Origin: Candidatus Aminicenantota bacterium
GTDB lineage: Bacteria > Acidobacteriota > Aminicenantia > Aminicenantales > Saccharicenantaceae
Length of the DNA: 37,002 nt
Direction: 5' to 3'
NCBI GenBank assembly: GCA_013178315.1
Contig: JABLWX010000016.1
Span: forward strand, 1-37,002
Part shown: positions 23,560 to 31,206 of the stretch, one piece after another
Numbering within the stretch: position 1 is the first letter of the stretch
How the letters are laid out: every line of letters starts with the position of its first letter
Made by a program: the position numbers and the translations under genes
The notes under the pieces: generated by a model
The model's database searches: none
Told to the model about the DNA's origin: nothing
The model's input: only the letters and a program-made list of their open reading frames with translations

Positions 23560-25881
23560 TTATTTTCCCGGTAGTAGTTTTTCCGTCCGCTCCAGCACCC
23601 GGCTGACCGCCGTCTCCGAAAAACTCCAGGGATGGTATAGACTGTTGAGATACAGAGAAATCTGGTCTTTATAATGTGGGGCCAGGAAATGACCGCTCTG
23701 GCCGGAGGTAATGACCGACAGCGACTTATCCAGGTCGGACAGGTCGACTATCAGCCGGCAGGAAGCACCACCGGTTGTCTCCCAGCCTTCGGTCCCGAAG
23801 CTGGCCCTGACTGTCGTTCCATCGCCGATCATGGGAAAGCGGCCGGCATTAAAAAAGCCCAGAAACCACTTCTGCCCCAGGATATGCCGGTAATGCAGGC
23901 TGTGCATTTCGGCCCAGTCCCATTTTTCCTGGTTGCGGCCGAACTCTTTCCTGAGGTAGGCCATTGTTTCCAGCAAGGCTTTTTCGATCATTTCTTCCCG
24001 GGTCTCCACTTTCTCTGTTTCCTTGTTGTCAAACCATCTGGAATCTGGCTGGTCCAGGATTCTCTCCAGCCCGGCCTCTTTCACCCGGAAGTATTCGGCA
24101 ATCTGCTCATAATAGGTTCGGAAATCATCCCTGAAGGTTAAATCCTGCAGCCTGTCCCAGAAGACTTCAAAAATGGCCGGGGCCAGTCCTCCCCTGACCT
24201 CGCCGTTCCACTGCACCAGCAACTTCCTGGCCTCCTCGGCCACCGGGTCGCTCAGCCTGACCTGGCTCAGCACATTCTTCAGTCGCTCCGCTCTCCTGGA
24301 ATAGACGTCATTCTGGATGGCCATCATCGTCTCGACCGAATGTTTCGGCCTGGCCTGGATCAGCTCCCGGATTCTTTCTTTCCTGTCCGGGGAGAGCCAG
24401 TCATAGCTCAGGTAATGGGCATAGCCCTCGGGATAAAGATTGCTATTGGCGGTCACGATGAAACCGGACGGAGGGTTGAACTGGTTGGGCTTATCCTCTT
24501 CGGCCAGGTAGCCAGTCCACAGGCTATCCTCCCGCCAGCCTGGGTAGGGATAGACAGCGCTCTCTTTCTTGCGGACCGGAATCTTGCCGGACAGGTAGTA
24601 ACCTATGTTCCCGTAGATGTCGGCATAGACGAAATTCTGGGAAGGATTTTCAAACAGCCTGATGGCCTGGGTGAACTCGGTCCAGTTGCGGGCTTTATTT
24701 ATTAGGTACAGGCCGCAGACGGTCTGGTCGCCTTCGTAAATGGTCCAGCGCAGGGTGATGGGCATCTCGCAGTTAAGGAGAAAGGGCGTCAGCATCGGGC
24801 CTTCTTCCACCCAGCGAACATTCATGACCGTGGGATTCTTCTCGCCCCGGACTTTGACTTCTTCCCGGCGGAAGGAAAAAGGCTTCCATTCTCCCTTCCG
24901 GAAATAGGATTCCTTATCCCAGTCAACCTGCTCGACATAGATATCCTGGACATCCACGTAGGAATTGGTCACACCCCAGGCTATATGCTGGTTGTGCCCG
25001 ATGACCACCATGGGCACGCCCGGAACGGTTACCCCGGTCACTCTGTAATCGGGGCACTCCAGACTCATTTCCATCCAGATAGGTGGAAGGGAAATGGCCA
25101 GGTGCGGGTCGTTGGCCAGCAGCGGCTGCCCGGATTCGGTCAGGTTGCCCGAAATGACCCAGTTATTAGAGCCGGCCACGGCTGGCTGGTCCATCCAGCC
25201 CAGGAAAAGCAGGTCCAGCCTGACTTCCGGGTCCGGCGGGAAGTCTATGCCCGGCTCCAGGACTTCTAATCCCCGCTTCCCGGTTAATTTCATAATATTC
25301 ATCCGCGGCAGCTCTGAGGTCAGGTCGGCAGCCAGCCCCAGGGCCAGCAGGTGCTTCACGGCCAGAGTATCCTCCACCCGCCAGGGCTCGGGCCGGTGCC
25401 TGAGAATGATGAACTCGGGCGGCCAGTCCCACTTTATGCTGTCGATGTAGGCATTTACCCCGCGGGCATAGGCTGCCAGCAGTCCTTTCATCTCGTCTGG
25501 AAGTTTCTGGTAGTCACGTTCAATGGCCAGCGGTATTCCCAGGACCCGGCTCCGGATGTCGAACCTGAGTCCGGGCTTTCCCAGGATCTCAGACAGGCGA
25601 CCATGGGCCATCCGCCTTATCAGCTCCATCTGCCATAATCTTTCCCGGGCCTGGATAAAGCCCGAGGCCAGAAAAAGGTCCTGTTCATTCTCCGCCCTGA
25701 TATGCGGAATGCCCCACTTGTCCCAGTTGATGGTCACTCCAGAACTCAGCCCGGGGATCAGGATGGTATTCTTTTTTTCCGGCAGCGAGGAACGGAACGC
25801 AACGTAGGTCAGGATGGACGCTCCCAGTAACATAAAAAAGAATACAAGCGCAACAACTTTTAAGATTCTTAATTTTTTCAC
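23560..25881 (-). CDS. Penicillin acylase family (Ntn-hydrolase) protein
   Basis: A 773-residue precursor. Residues 7-29 form a signal anchor. The alpha-chain starts with VTINWDKWGIPHIRAENEQDLFLASGFIQA, characteristic of the family. S238 in AGSNNWVISG is the expected N-terminal nucleophile of the beta-chain, exposed by self-cleavage after G237. LLANDPHLAI and VGWEDT-like blocks follow. Family members cleave acyl amides such as beta-lactam side chains, acyl-homoserine lactones or lipopeptide tails, in the periplasm. The GTG start overlaps the upstream lipoprotein stop by 4 nt (25878-25881), so the two are coupled. Confidence 0.9.
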   Translation of the reverse strand: MKKLRILKVVALVFFFMLLGASILTYVAFRSSLPEKKNTILIPGLSSGVTINWDKWGIPHIRAENEQDLFLASGFIQARERLWQMELIRRMAHGRLSEILGKPGLRFDIRSRVLGIPLAIERDYQKLPDEMKGLLAAYARGVNAYIDSIKWDWPPEFIILRHRPEPWRVEDTLAVKHLLALGLAADLTSELPRMNIMKLTGKRGLEVLEPGIDFPPDPEVRLDLLFLGWMDQPAVAGSNNWVISGNLTESGQPLLANDPHLAISLPPIWMEMSLECPDYRVTGVTVPGVPMVVIGHNQHIAWGVTNSYVDVQDIYVEQVDWDKESYFRKGEWKPFSFRREEVKVRGEKNPTVMNVRWVEEGPMLTPFLLNCEMPITLRWTIYEGDQTVCGLYLINKARNWTEFTQAIRLFENPSQNFVYADIYGNIGYYLSGKIPVRKKESAVYPYPGWREDSLWTGYLAEEDKPNQFNPPSGFIVTANSNLYPEGYAHYLSYDWLSPDRKERIRELIQARPKHSVETMMAIQNDVYSRRAERLKNVLSQVRLSDPVAEEARKLLVQWNGEVRGGLAPAIFEVFWDRLQDLTFRDDFRTYYEQIAEYFRVKEAGLERILDQPDSRWFDNKETEKVETREEMIEKALLETMAYLRKEFGRNQEKWDWAEMHSLHYRHILGQKWFLGFFNAGRFPMIGDGTTVRASFGTEGWETTGGASCRLIVDLSDLDKSLSVITSGQSGHFLAPHYKDQISLYLNSLYHPWSFSETAVSRVLERTEKLLPGK

Positions 25882-26945
25882 TCCACCCCCCTTGCCGGGG
25901 ACCCCTCTCGGCTCCCGGCCCGGCCAGAATTGCTTATTATCCGGTCGGCCATTCCGGTTAAAGACGCCGGCAGCTTGATGCCCTGCCTGCTGGCAGCTTC
26001 TTCGTTCACATAAAATTTGACCCGGTCAACATACTGAAAAGGAATGCGGGCCGGGCTTTCTCCGTTTATTATCCTGATCACCAGCTCGGCGGTCCTGTGG
26101 CCAATGTCGTCGAAGCCGAAGCCCATGGAGGCACAGGCTCCCAGTTCAGCTCCGGTGGCGAAGGCAGCAAAGAGCGGCAACCGGTTTTCGGCGGCCAGTT
26201 TGCCTATAACCTGGAAATTGGAGTTAATGGTGTTATCAGAGACCGGAAATAAGACTTCAACCCGGTCGCGGATCAGGGCCTGGACGGCCTGGACAATATC
26301 CCCGGCACTGCCTATGGGCTGGCCCACGATTTCCAGCCCCATCTCGTCGGCTGCCTCCTTCATCAATTCGAGATAGTATTCCGAGTTGATTTCCGAGGGC
26401 GTCCAGATGGTGCCGATTTTCCTGGCCGTCGGCAGGGCCCGGTGTATTAATTGCAGCACCTGTCTGATCGGGGCAGTCGAGCAGACACCGGTCACCCGGG
26501 GGTCGTGGTCAACCGCCGTTCGTCCGGCCCGGACGATATAGGGATTGGCCACCGAGGAAAAAACTATTGGCTGACGACTGGAGGCAATCAGCGCGGCCTG
26601 CAGGGCGGCGGTGGAAATTGGCACCAGCAGGTCTGACCTGTCCGCCAGACCCTGAACCAGTTCCGGCAGAATGGCCACCTGGCCGTTGGCCTTCCTGACT
26701 ATGACTTCCAGCTTCTGGCCGCTGGTCCTCTGGTAGTCAGCCAGCTTCTCTTCCAGCCCCCGCAGGACCTCGAGGGAGGTGGGCGAATCGTAGGCCAGGA
26801 TGATGCCCACGGTGAAGCGGCCCGAAACTTTCTCTTCTTTTTTCACCTTTTCTTTACATCCTGTCAGCACCAGAGCCGGAATGATAATGGCCGTAATCAA
26901 GCATAATAAGAAACGCCCGGAGATGATAATTTTTCTCATTTTCAT
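25878..26945 (-). CDS. ABC-type substrate-binding lipoprotein (COG2984/TrpX-like), orphan
   Basis: A 355-residue binding protein. The signal ends in the lipobox LTGC (C30). The mature part is a two-lobe periplasmic-binding fold of the COG2984 type: FTVGIILAYDSPTSLEVLRG, DLLVPISTAALQAAL, QPIVFSSVANPY, IGTIWTPSEINSEYY and VEVLFPVSDNTI. Known relatives bind aromatic amino acids and similar ligands. No permease or ATPase gene is beside it, which is unusual. I chose the ATG at 26945 because a signal peptide begins there; a TTG at 27002 would add 19 residues and overlap the upstream gene. It begins 16 nt after the dehydratase stop and overlaps the acylase start. Confidence 0.85.
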   Translation of the reverse strand: MKMRKIIISGRFLLCLITAIIIPALVLTGCKEKVKKEEKVSGRFTVGIILAYDSPTSLEVLRGLEEKLADYQRTSGQKLEVIVRKANGQVAILPELVQGLADRSDLLVPISTAALQAALIASSRQPIVFSSVANPYIVRAGRTAVDHDPRVTGVCSTAPIRQVLQLIHRALPTARKIGTIWTPSEINSEYYLELMKEAADEMGLEIVGQPIGSAGDIVQAVQALIRDRVEVLFPVSDNTINSNFQVIGKLAAENRLPLFAAFATGAELGACASMGFGFDDIGHRTAELVIRIINGESPARIPFQYVDRVKFYVNEEAASRQGIKLPASLTGMADRIISNSGRAGSREGSPARGVE

Positions 26946-26961
26946 CACATTTTTTATGATT

Positions 26962-27930
26962 TTATCGCGAAAGTACCAGTTTTTCCCAGAGCCGGTCTTC
27001 AATGTTTCCCCCGCTTATTATAGCCACCAGCTTCTTACCCCCGAAAAGTTCCGGGAAGGAGCGGATCCCGGCCAGGGACAGGGCTCCAGCCCCCTCGACC
27101 TGGTGGTGATGGTTTCGGAAACAGATGATGATGGCCTGGACTATGGCCTCCTCGCTGACGGTCAATATCCGGTCCACGTATTTTTGAATGAGCCCGAAGG
27201 TTACCGAGCCTTCCTCCAGTCCCCCGGCCACGGCCTCGGCAATGGTTGGCCTTTCCAGAAAACTATTGTCCAGCCGACCAAGCTCCAGGGAATGCTTGAT
27301 AAAGGCTGAATGCTCGGGCTCAACGCCGGTAATTCTTATGCCCGGCTTCTTCTCTTTCAGGTAGCAGGCTATTCCGGCGATCAGGCCTCCCCCGCCCACC
27401 GGCACCACCACTTCTTCGACCTCGGGCCAGTCCTCCCATATTTCCAGTCCACAGGTCCCCTGGCCGGCTATCACCTGCTCGTCGTTGTACGGCGACACGA
27501 ACAATCGCCCGCTGCGGCCGGCTTCCTCCCTGGCCAGCTTTTCCGCCTGTTCGCAGGGGCCATCTATCATCCGGAAGGAGAGGCCATAATCCTCAAGGTT
27601 CTTTTTCTTGAATTCCGAGATAGTGCGAGGAACAAAAAGCTCGAGCGATAGTCCCTCTTTCTGGCAAACCTCGGCCGTGGCCAGGCCGTGATTCCCGGTG
27701 GAAGCAGCCACCACTCCGCGCCGGCGGGCCTCCTCCAGGTTGGCCAGAATCCTGTTGCTGGCTCCGCGAATCTTGAAGGAACCGGTCGGCTGAACATCTT
27801 CCCACTTCAAGAGCACCCGGCCCTGGAGCCGGGCCGAAAGCTCCAGGGATTCAGTCATTGGGGTCCGCTGCGCATAACGTCGGATGCGGAGGCTGGCCAC
27901 CTCGACCTGGTTCTTGAGCCGGTTACTCAT
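26962..27930 (-). CDS. Threonine/serine dehydratase-like PLP enzyme
   Basis: A 322-residue fold-type II PLP enzyme without a C-terminal ACT regulatory domain, so it resembles the catabolic TdcB-type rather than the allosteric biosynthetic IlvA. K53 in QPTGSFKIRGA forms the Schiff base. STGNHG holds the substrate carboxylate, VPVGGGGLIAG binds the PLP phosphate, and the tail has ISGGNIED. It would convert L-threonine or L-serine to 2-oxobutyrate or pyruvate and ammonia. Related racemases and hydroxyectoine-pathway enzymes look similar. It heads the operon with the binding protein and acylase. Its start lacks a ribosome site. Confidence 0.88.
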   Translation of the reverse strand: MSNRLKNQVEVASLRIRRYAQRTPMTESLELSARLQGRVLLKWEDVQPTGSFKIRGASNRILANLEEARRRGVVAASTGNHGLATAEVCQKEGLSLELFVPRTISEFKKKNLEDYGLSFRMIDGPCEQAEKLAREEAGRSGRLFVSPYNDEQVIAGQGTCGLEIWEDWPEVEEVVVPVGGGGLIAGIACYLKEKKPGIRITGVEPEHSAFIKHSLELGRLDNSFLERPTIAEAVAGGLEEGSVTFGLIQKYVDRILTVSEEAIVQAIIICFRNHHHQVEGAGALSLAGIRSFPELFGGKKLVAIISGGNIEDRLWEKLVLSR

Positions 27931-27960
27931 CTTGTTTAACGCGCGGTTACCGCCCTTCCC

Positions 27961-27989
27961 TTATAACATACGATTAAAATTTGACTCAA
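27961..27989 (-). promoter_or_regulatory. Promoter of the dehydratase operon
   Basis: On the minus strand, TTGAGT (27984-27989), a 17-nt spacer and TTATAA (27961-27966). The -35 box overlaps the -35 of the opposite promoter. Confidence 0.6.
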
Positions 27990-28009
27990 GTTTTATCTTC
28001 GCTTATAGT
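27981..28009 (+). promoter_or_regulatory. Promoter of the cobO-like gene
   Basis: TTGACT (27981-27986), a 17-nt spacer and TATAGT (28004-28009). The expected mRNA leader is about 40 nt, too short for a cobalamin riboswitch. Confidence 0.7.
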
Positions 28010-28056
28010 TTTAGCCTGAAAAAATTCTGAGCCCGAAAAGACAGGACTTATCTAAA

Positions 28057-28626
28057 ATGAAAAGTAACAAACAGTCGGATAAGCCGGAGAGAAAACTCTG
28101 CGCCTTCCGCGGTTATGTTCAGGTGTATACCGGCGAGGGCAAGGGCAAGACCACGGCCGCCCTGGGATTGGCTTTGAGAGCGGCCGGCCACGGTTTCAGG
28201 ACCTACGTCGGGCAGTTCCTCAAGGGCCAGCCCAGCGGGGAAATCCTGGCCGCCAGGAAGCTTTCCCCCCTCATTACCATAGAACAATTCGGCCGGAAAA
28301 AATTCCTGAAAGTAACCGAAGATTTTGAAGAAGAAGACTACCGGCTGGCCGAAGCCGGGCTGAAAAAATGCCTGAAAGCCATGCTCTCGGGTGAATACCT
28401 GATTGTTGTCCTGGACGAGGTCAACGTGGCCATCAATCTCGGGCTGTTGCCCGAGAAGAAAGTGCTGGAACTCCTGGACAGGAAACCGGAAGGGGTGGAG
28501 GTTATCCTGACCGGGCGCTATGCCCCCGAGTCCATACTGGCCCGGGCCGACCTGGTCACCGAGATGGTCTGCCGTAAACACTACTACGAAAAAGGGGTCA
28601 GGGCCAGAAAAGGTATTGAGAAATAA
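28057..28626 (+). CDS. cobO: Cob(I)yrinic acid a,c-diamide adenosyltransferase
   Basis: A 189-residue CobA/CobO/BtuR-type enzyme. The P-loop is YTGEGKGKTTAALGLALRA (residues 24-42). The acidic Walker B strand is LIVVLDEVNVAINLGLL, and the tail has VEVILTGRYAPESILARADLVTEM. It transfers the 5'-deoxyadenosyl group of ATP to cob(I)alamin or precursors, making the coenzyme used by B12-dependent enzymes. No other cobalamin gene is in the window, so it likely serves salvage. It has its own promoter facing away from the dehydratase operon. Confidence 0.92.
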   Translation: MKSNKQSDKPERKLCAFRGYVQVYTGEGKGKTTAALGLALRAAGHGFRTYVGQFLKGQPSGEILAARKLSPLITIEQFGRKKFLKVTEDFEEEDYRLAEAGLKKCLKAMLSGEYLIVVLDEVNVAINLGLLPEKKVLELLDRKPEGVEVILTGRYAPESILARADLVTEMVCRKHYYEKGVRARKGIEK

Positions 28627-28824
28627 CAGGGCCGCCTGAATGCCAGGCAAACCAAGTCTGCTTCTGGCGTCATTGAATAGCAGGCCGAGAATCTAATTCA
28701 TTTCGAGCCGGGTGAAAAAACTATTTGATATTATCCTTAGGACTGGCTACCGCAGACGTCCGGCTTTCATATTTATCAAATTTTGGCTACGATATTGGTT
28801 GATTTAATTACCAGGGAAAACACC

Positions 28825-29202
28825 TTGATCGAGTTAAGCCGGGAAAGATTCCAGGAGCTGGTGGAAGAAGCTCTAAAGAGTATCCCCCGCCGCTATGCCC
28901 GGCAGATAAAGAACGTGGCCGTGCTGGTGGAAGATTTTCCCCCGCCCGGGCAAAACCTCCTGGGACTGTATCACGGCGTTCCGCTGAAGCACCGCGGTTC
29001 TTATTACGGGAACGTCCCGCCCGATGTCATCGTCCTGTATAAAATTCCGATAGAAAGTCTTTGCCAGGATGAAGACCAGGTCCGGGAAAAAATCGAAGAA
29101 GTCCTGTTGCACGAGGTCGGACATTACTTCGGGATGGACGAAAGTACGCTGCGGGAAATCGAAAGCCAAAGATTCCGTAAAAAAAAAGATAAGACCAGTT
29201 AA
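28825..29202 (+). CDS. Minimal zincin metallopeptidase-like protein (COG3824 type)
   Basis: A 125-residue protein. The opening LSRERFQELVEEALKSIPRRY and NVAVLVEDFP match the small metallopeptidase family. The zinc motif is H96-E97-x2-H100 in EEVLLHEVGHYFGMDE, with D105/E106 as third-ligand candidates. The mid-region LLGLYHGVPLKHRG is also family-typical. Substrates are unknown. I chose the TTG at 28825, which has AGGGA 7 nt upstream, over a TTG at 28783. The gene precedes the aldolase by 24 nt and probably shares its mRNA. Confidence 0.85.
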   Translation: MIELSRERFQELVEEALKSIPRRYARQIKNVAVLVEDFPPPGQNLLGLYHGVPLKHRGSYYGNVPPDVIVLYKIPIESLCQDEDQVREKIEEVLLHEVGHYFGMDESTLREIESQRFRKKKDKTS

Positions 29203-29226
29203 AAAATGAGGACAGAGGAGAAATAA

Positions 29227-30117
29227 ATGGATAAAAGGCTCAGAGGAATTTTTGCCGCTCTGACCACGCCCTTCTCCGAAGGTCGGATATCTGCCGAAAA
29301 ATTCAGGGAAAATATCGAGAAATTTAACAGAACCGGACTGGCCGGCTACGTGGTCATGGGCTCAACCGGAGAAGCTCCTTTTGTTGACGACGAAGAATCA
29401 GAAATCCTGGTCAGAGAAGCCAGAAGAGCTGCGGGCAACGACAGGGTCATCATCGCCGGGACTGCCCGGGACTCGGCTGAATGGACGGTGAAGGTAACCA
29501 ACCGACTGGCCCGGGCCGGAGCTCAGTATGCACTCATCAAGCCTCCTTCTTATTATAAAAGCCGAATGAACTACGAGGCCCTGAAGGCTTACTATTCGGA
29601 GGTTGCCGACAGGGCCGAGATTCCGGTGATCCTTTATAACATTCCCCAGAATACTCAAATCTGGCTGCCCCTGGAGCTGGTGGTTGAGTTATCGAAGCAT
29701 GAGAATATCATCGGCCTTAAGGAAAGCGGCGGTAGCCTGGCCTACCTGGGCGAGGTGGTCAGCCGGGTATCGCCCGACTTCCATTACTTTACGGGTTCGG
29801 GCAGCATCCTTTACTCAGCCCTGGACATGGGAGCCTGCGGGGCCATACTGGCCCTGGCCAACGTGGCTCCCGAGTTGTGTGTCAGGCTGTACGAGCTATT
29901 CATCGCCGGCAAAAGAGATGAAGCCCGGGAGCTTCAGTACAGGTTGATTCCACTGAACCGGGCCCTTACCGAAACCCATGGTATTGCCGCGGTCAAGTAT
30001 GCCCTGGACCGGCGCGGGTATTACGGCGGCCCCTGCCGCTCTCCCCTGCTTTCTCTCGAGGCCAGGGCCCGGGCTGAGATAGAAAATTATTTACGAGAAT
30101 TAGACCTGATTAATTAA
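29227..30117 (+). CDS. DHDPS-superfamily aldolase, HOGA1-like (4-hydroxy-2-oxoglutarate aldolase candidate)
   Basis: A 296-residue class I aldolase of the DapA/NAL superfamily. Motifs: G45-S-T-G-E49; Y137 in ILYNIPQNT; Schiff-base K165 in IIGLKESGG; and a C-terminal GYYGGPCRSPL. That last block, with the LIPLNRALTETHGIAAVKYALD helix, resembles animal HOGA1 more than classical DapA, from my memory of HOGA1. HOGA1 splits 4-hydroxy-2-oxoglutarate to pyruvate and glyoxylate. A plain dihydrodipicolinate synthase or other keto-acid aldolase remains possible. AGAGGAG before the ATG supports the start. Confidence 0.85.
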   Translation: MDKRLRGIFAALTTPFSEGRISAEKFRENIEKFNRTGLAGYVVMGSTGEAPFVDDEESEILVREARRAAGNDRVIIAGTARDSAEWTVKVTNRLARAGAQYALIKPPSYYKSRMNYEALKAYYSEVADRAEIPVILYNIPQNTQIWLPLELVVELSKHENIIGLKESGGSLAYLGEVVSRVSPDFHYFTGSGSILYSALDMGACGAILALANVAPELCVRLYELFIAGKRDEARELQYRLIPLNRALTETHGIAAVKYALDRRGYYGGPCRSPLLSLEARARAEIENYLRELDLIN

Positions 30118-30119
30118 AA

Positions 30120-31145
30120 TTACAACCTGGACCTGACCCGGTAAATCCGGCAGCCCTCGTCCTCTGAAAAATAGACGAGATACCTCCCATCGAGCCAGAA
30201 GCGGCAAGTCCGCGGGTCAAGACTTAAAGGAATCAGCCAGGAGGACCGAAGCTGACCATCAAAACCGAAGCAATCAAGCCGCTGCTGCCCCTTCTTAAAA
30301 TAGTTGCCGACAGCAGCCAGCCCGTCCGGCAAGCTGAATATATCGCCGATGGCATAAGCTCTGAATTCCTTATTAACGCTATTAAATACTGAGTTGCCAA
30401 ATTCAGGCTCGGGGGCTTCAAACTTCCAGGTATCCGTTTCCCGTCCTTCCAGGTCATAAAAGCGAATAGAATAGGAGCTTCCGGCCGCGGCCGCCAGCCG
30501 GTCTCCCAGGAAGGCAAAAGCCGGTGCTGACAGGGTAACGAGACCTCCGCCGGCAATTTCTCTGCCGTCCAGAGAAAAAGCCTTTGTTCTCATGACAACC
30601 AGGGGCATCTTGCACAGACTGACCGGTTCCTTCCCTTCCTGCCACCTAATCACTTCATTCTCAAATTGGCCAATCTCTGACACACTCCGGCAAACCAGGA
30701 AGAAAACCTGGCCAGAACGACCGAGCAATCTCAGAGCGGTAAAAGGCAGTTTCCAGAGTTGCCTCAACCCACCCTCGAAACCATATTGCATAAGTCGACT
30801 GCGAGCATCCAGTATCCAGAGGCCATCATCATCGACCAGGAGATCGCGCACCTGCCGGTATTCTCCGGGGCCGTCACCGAAAGAACCGATTGTTCTGACC
30901 TGCCGCCCGTCGAGCGACATGACCACCAGGCGTCTCAGCCTGGCATCGAAGAAGACAAATTCATCTTTTTTGCTTATCTTTCCAAGGCTGGGCAAGGCCA
31001 CATCCATTCTTTCTGATAGATCCAGCACCAGCTCCAGCTTTAGTTCTTTCAGGGAATTGATATCTGGCAAATGCCGGGGTTGCATAGCGGCCAACCAAAA
31101 GAAAGAAGAGAAAATTGCAAGAATTGTCAGAACCTTTATTTTCAT
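30120..31145 (-). CDS. Exported six-bladed beta-propeller protein
   Basis: A 341-residue protein. Residues 1-20 look like a signal peptide (KIKVLTILAIFSSFFWLAA). The body is made of repeated four-strand blades, for example DEFVFFDARLRRLVVMSLDG, then the signature RTIGSFGDGPGEYRQVRDLLVDDDGLWILDARSRLMQY (a DUF4934/NHL-like blade with G-x-G-P-G-E-Y). Such proteins are frequent in Aminicenantes and Bacteroidetes; ligand unknown. AGAGGGG, 5 nt before the second of two tandem ATGs, sets the start at 31145. It ends 2 nt from the convergent aldolase and follows the ABC permease by about 60 nt. Confidence 0.8.
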   Translation of the reverse strand: MKIKVLTILAIFSSFFWLAAMQPRHLPDINSLKELKLELVLDLSERMDVALPSLGKISKKDEFVFFDARLRRLVVMSLDGRQVRTIGSFGDGPGEYRQVRDLLVDDDGLWILDARSRLMQYGFEGGLRQLWKLPFTALRLLGRSGQVFFLVCRSVSEIGQFENEVIRWQEGKEPVSLCKMPLVVMRTKAFSLDGREIAGGGLVTLSAPAFAFLGDRLAAAAGSSYSIRFYDLEGRETDTWKFEAPEPEFGNSVFNSVNKEFRAYAIGDIFSLPDGLAAVGNYFKKGQQRLDCFGFDGQLRSSWLIPLSLDPRTCRFWLDGRYLVYFSEDEGCRIYRVRSRL

Positions 31146-31206
31146 CATAACCCCTCTTAGATAAATTATATTCAGCCTGACCAACCGGGTCAAAAGCACC
31201 TGGTTT

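Noticed and set aside
27931..28056. Cobalamin riboswitch upstream of the cobO-like gene
   Set aside because: The predicted leader is only about 40 nt and no B12-box sequence is present.
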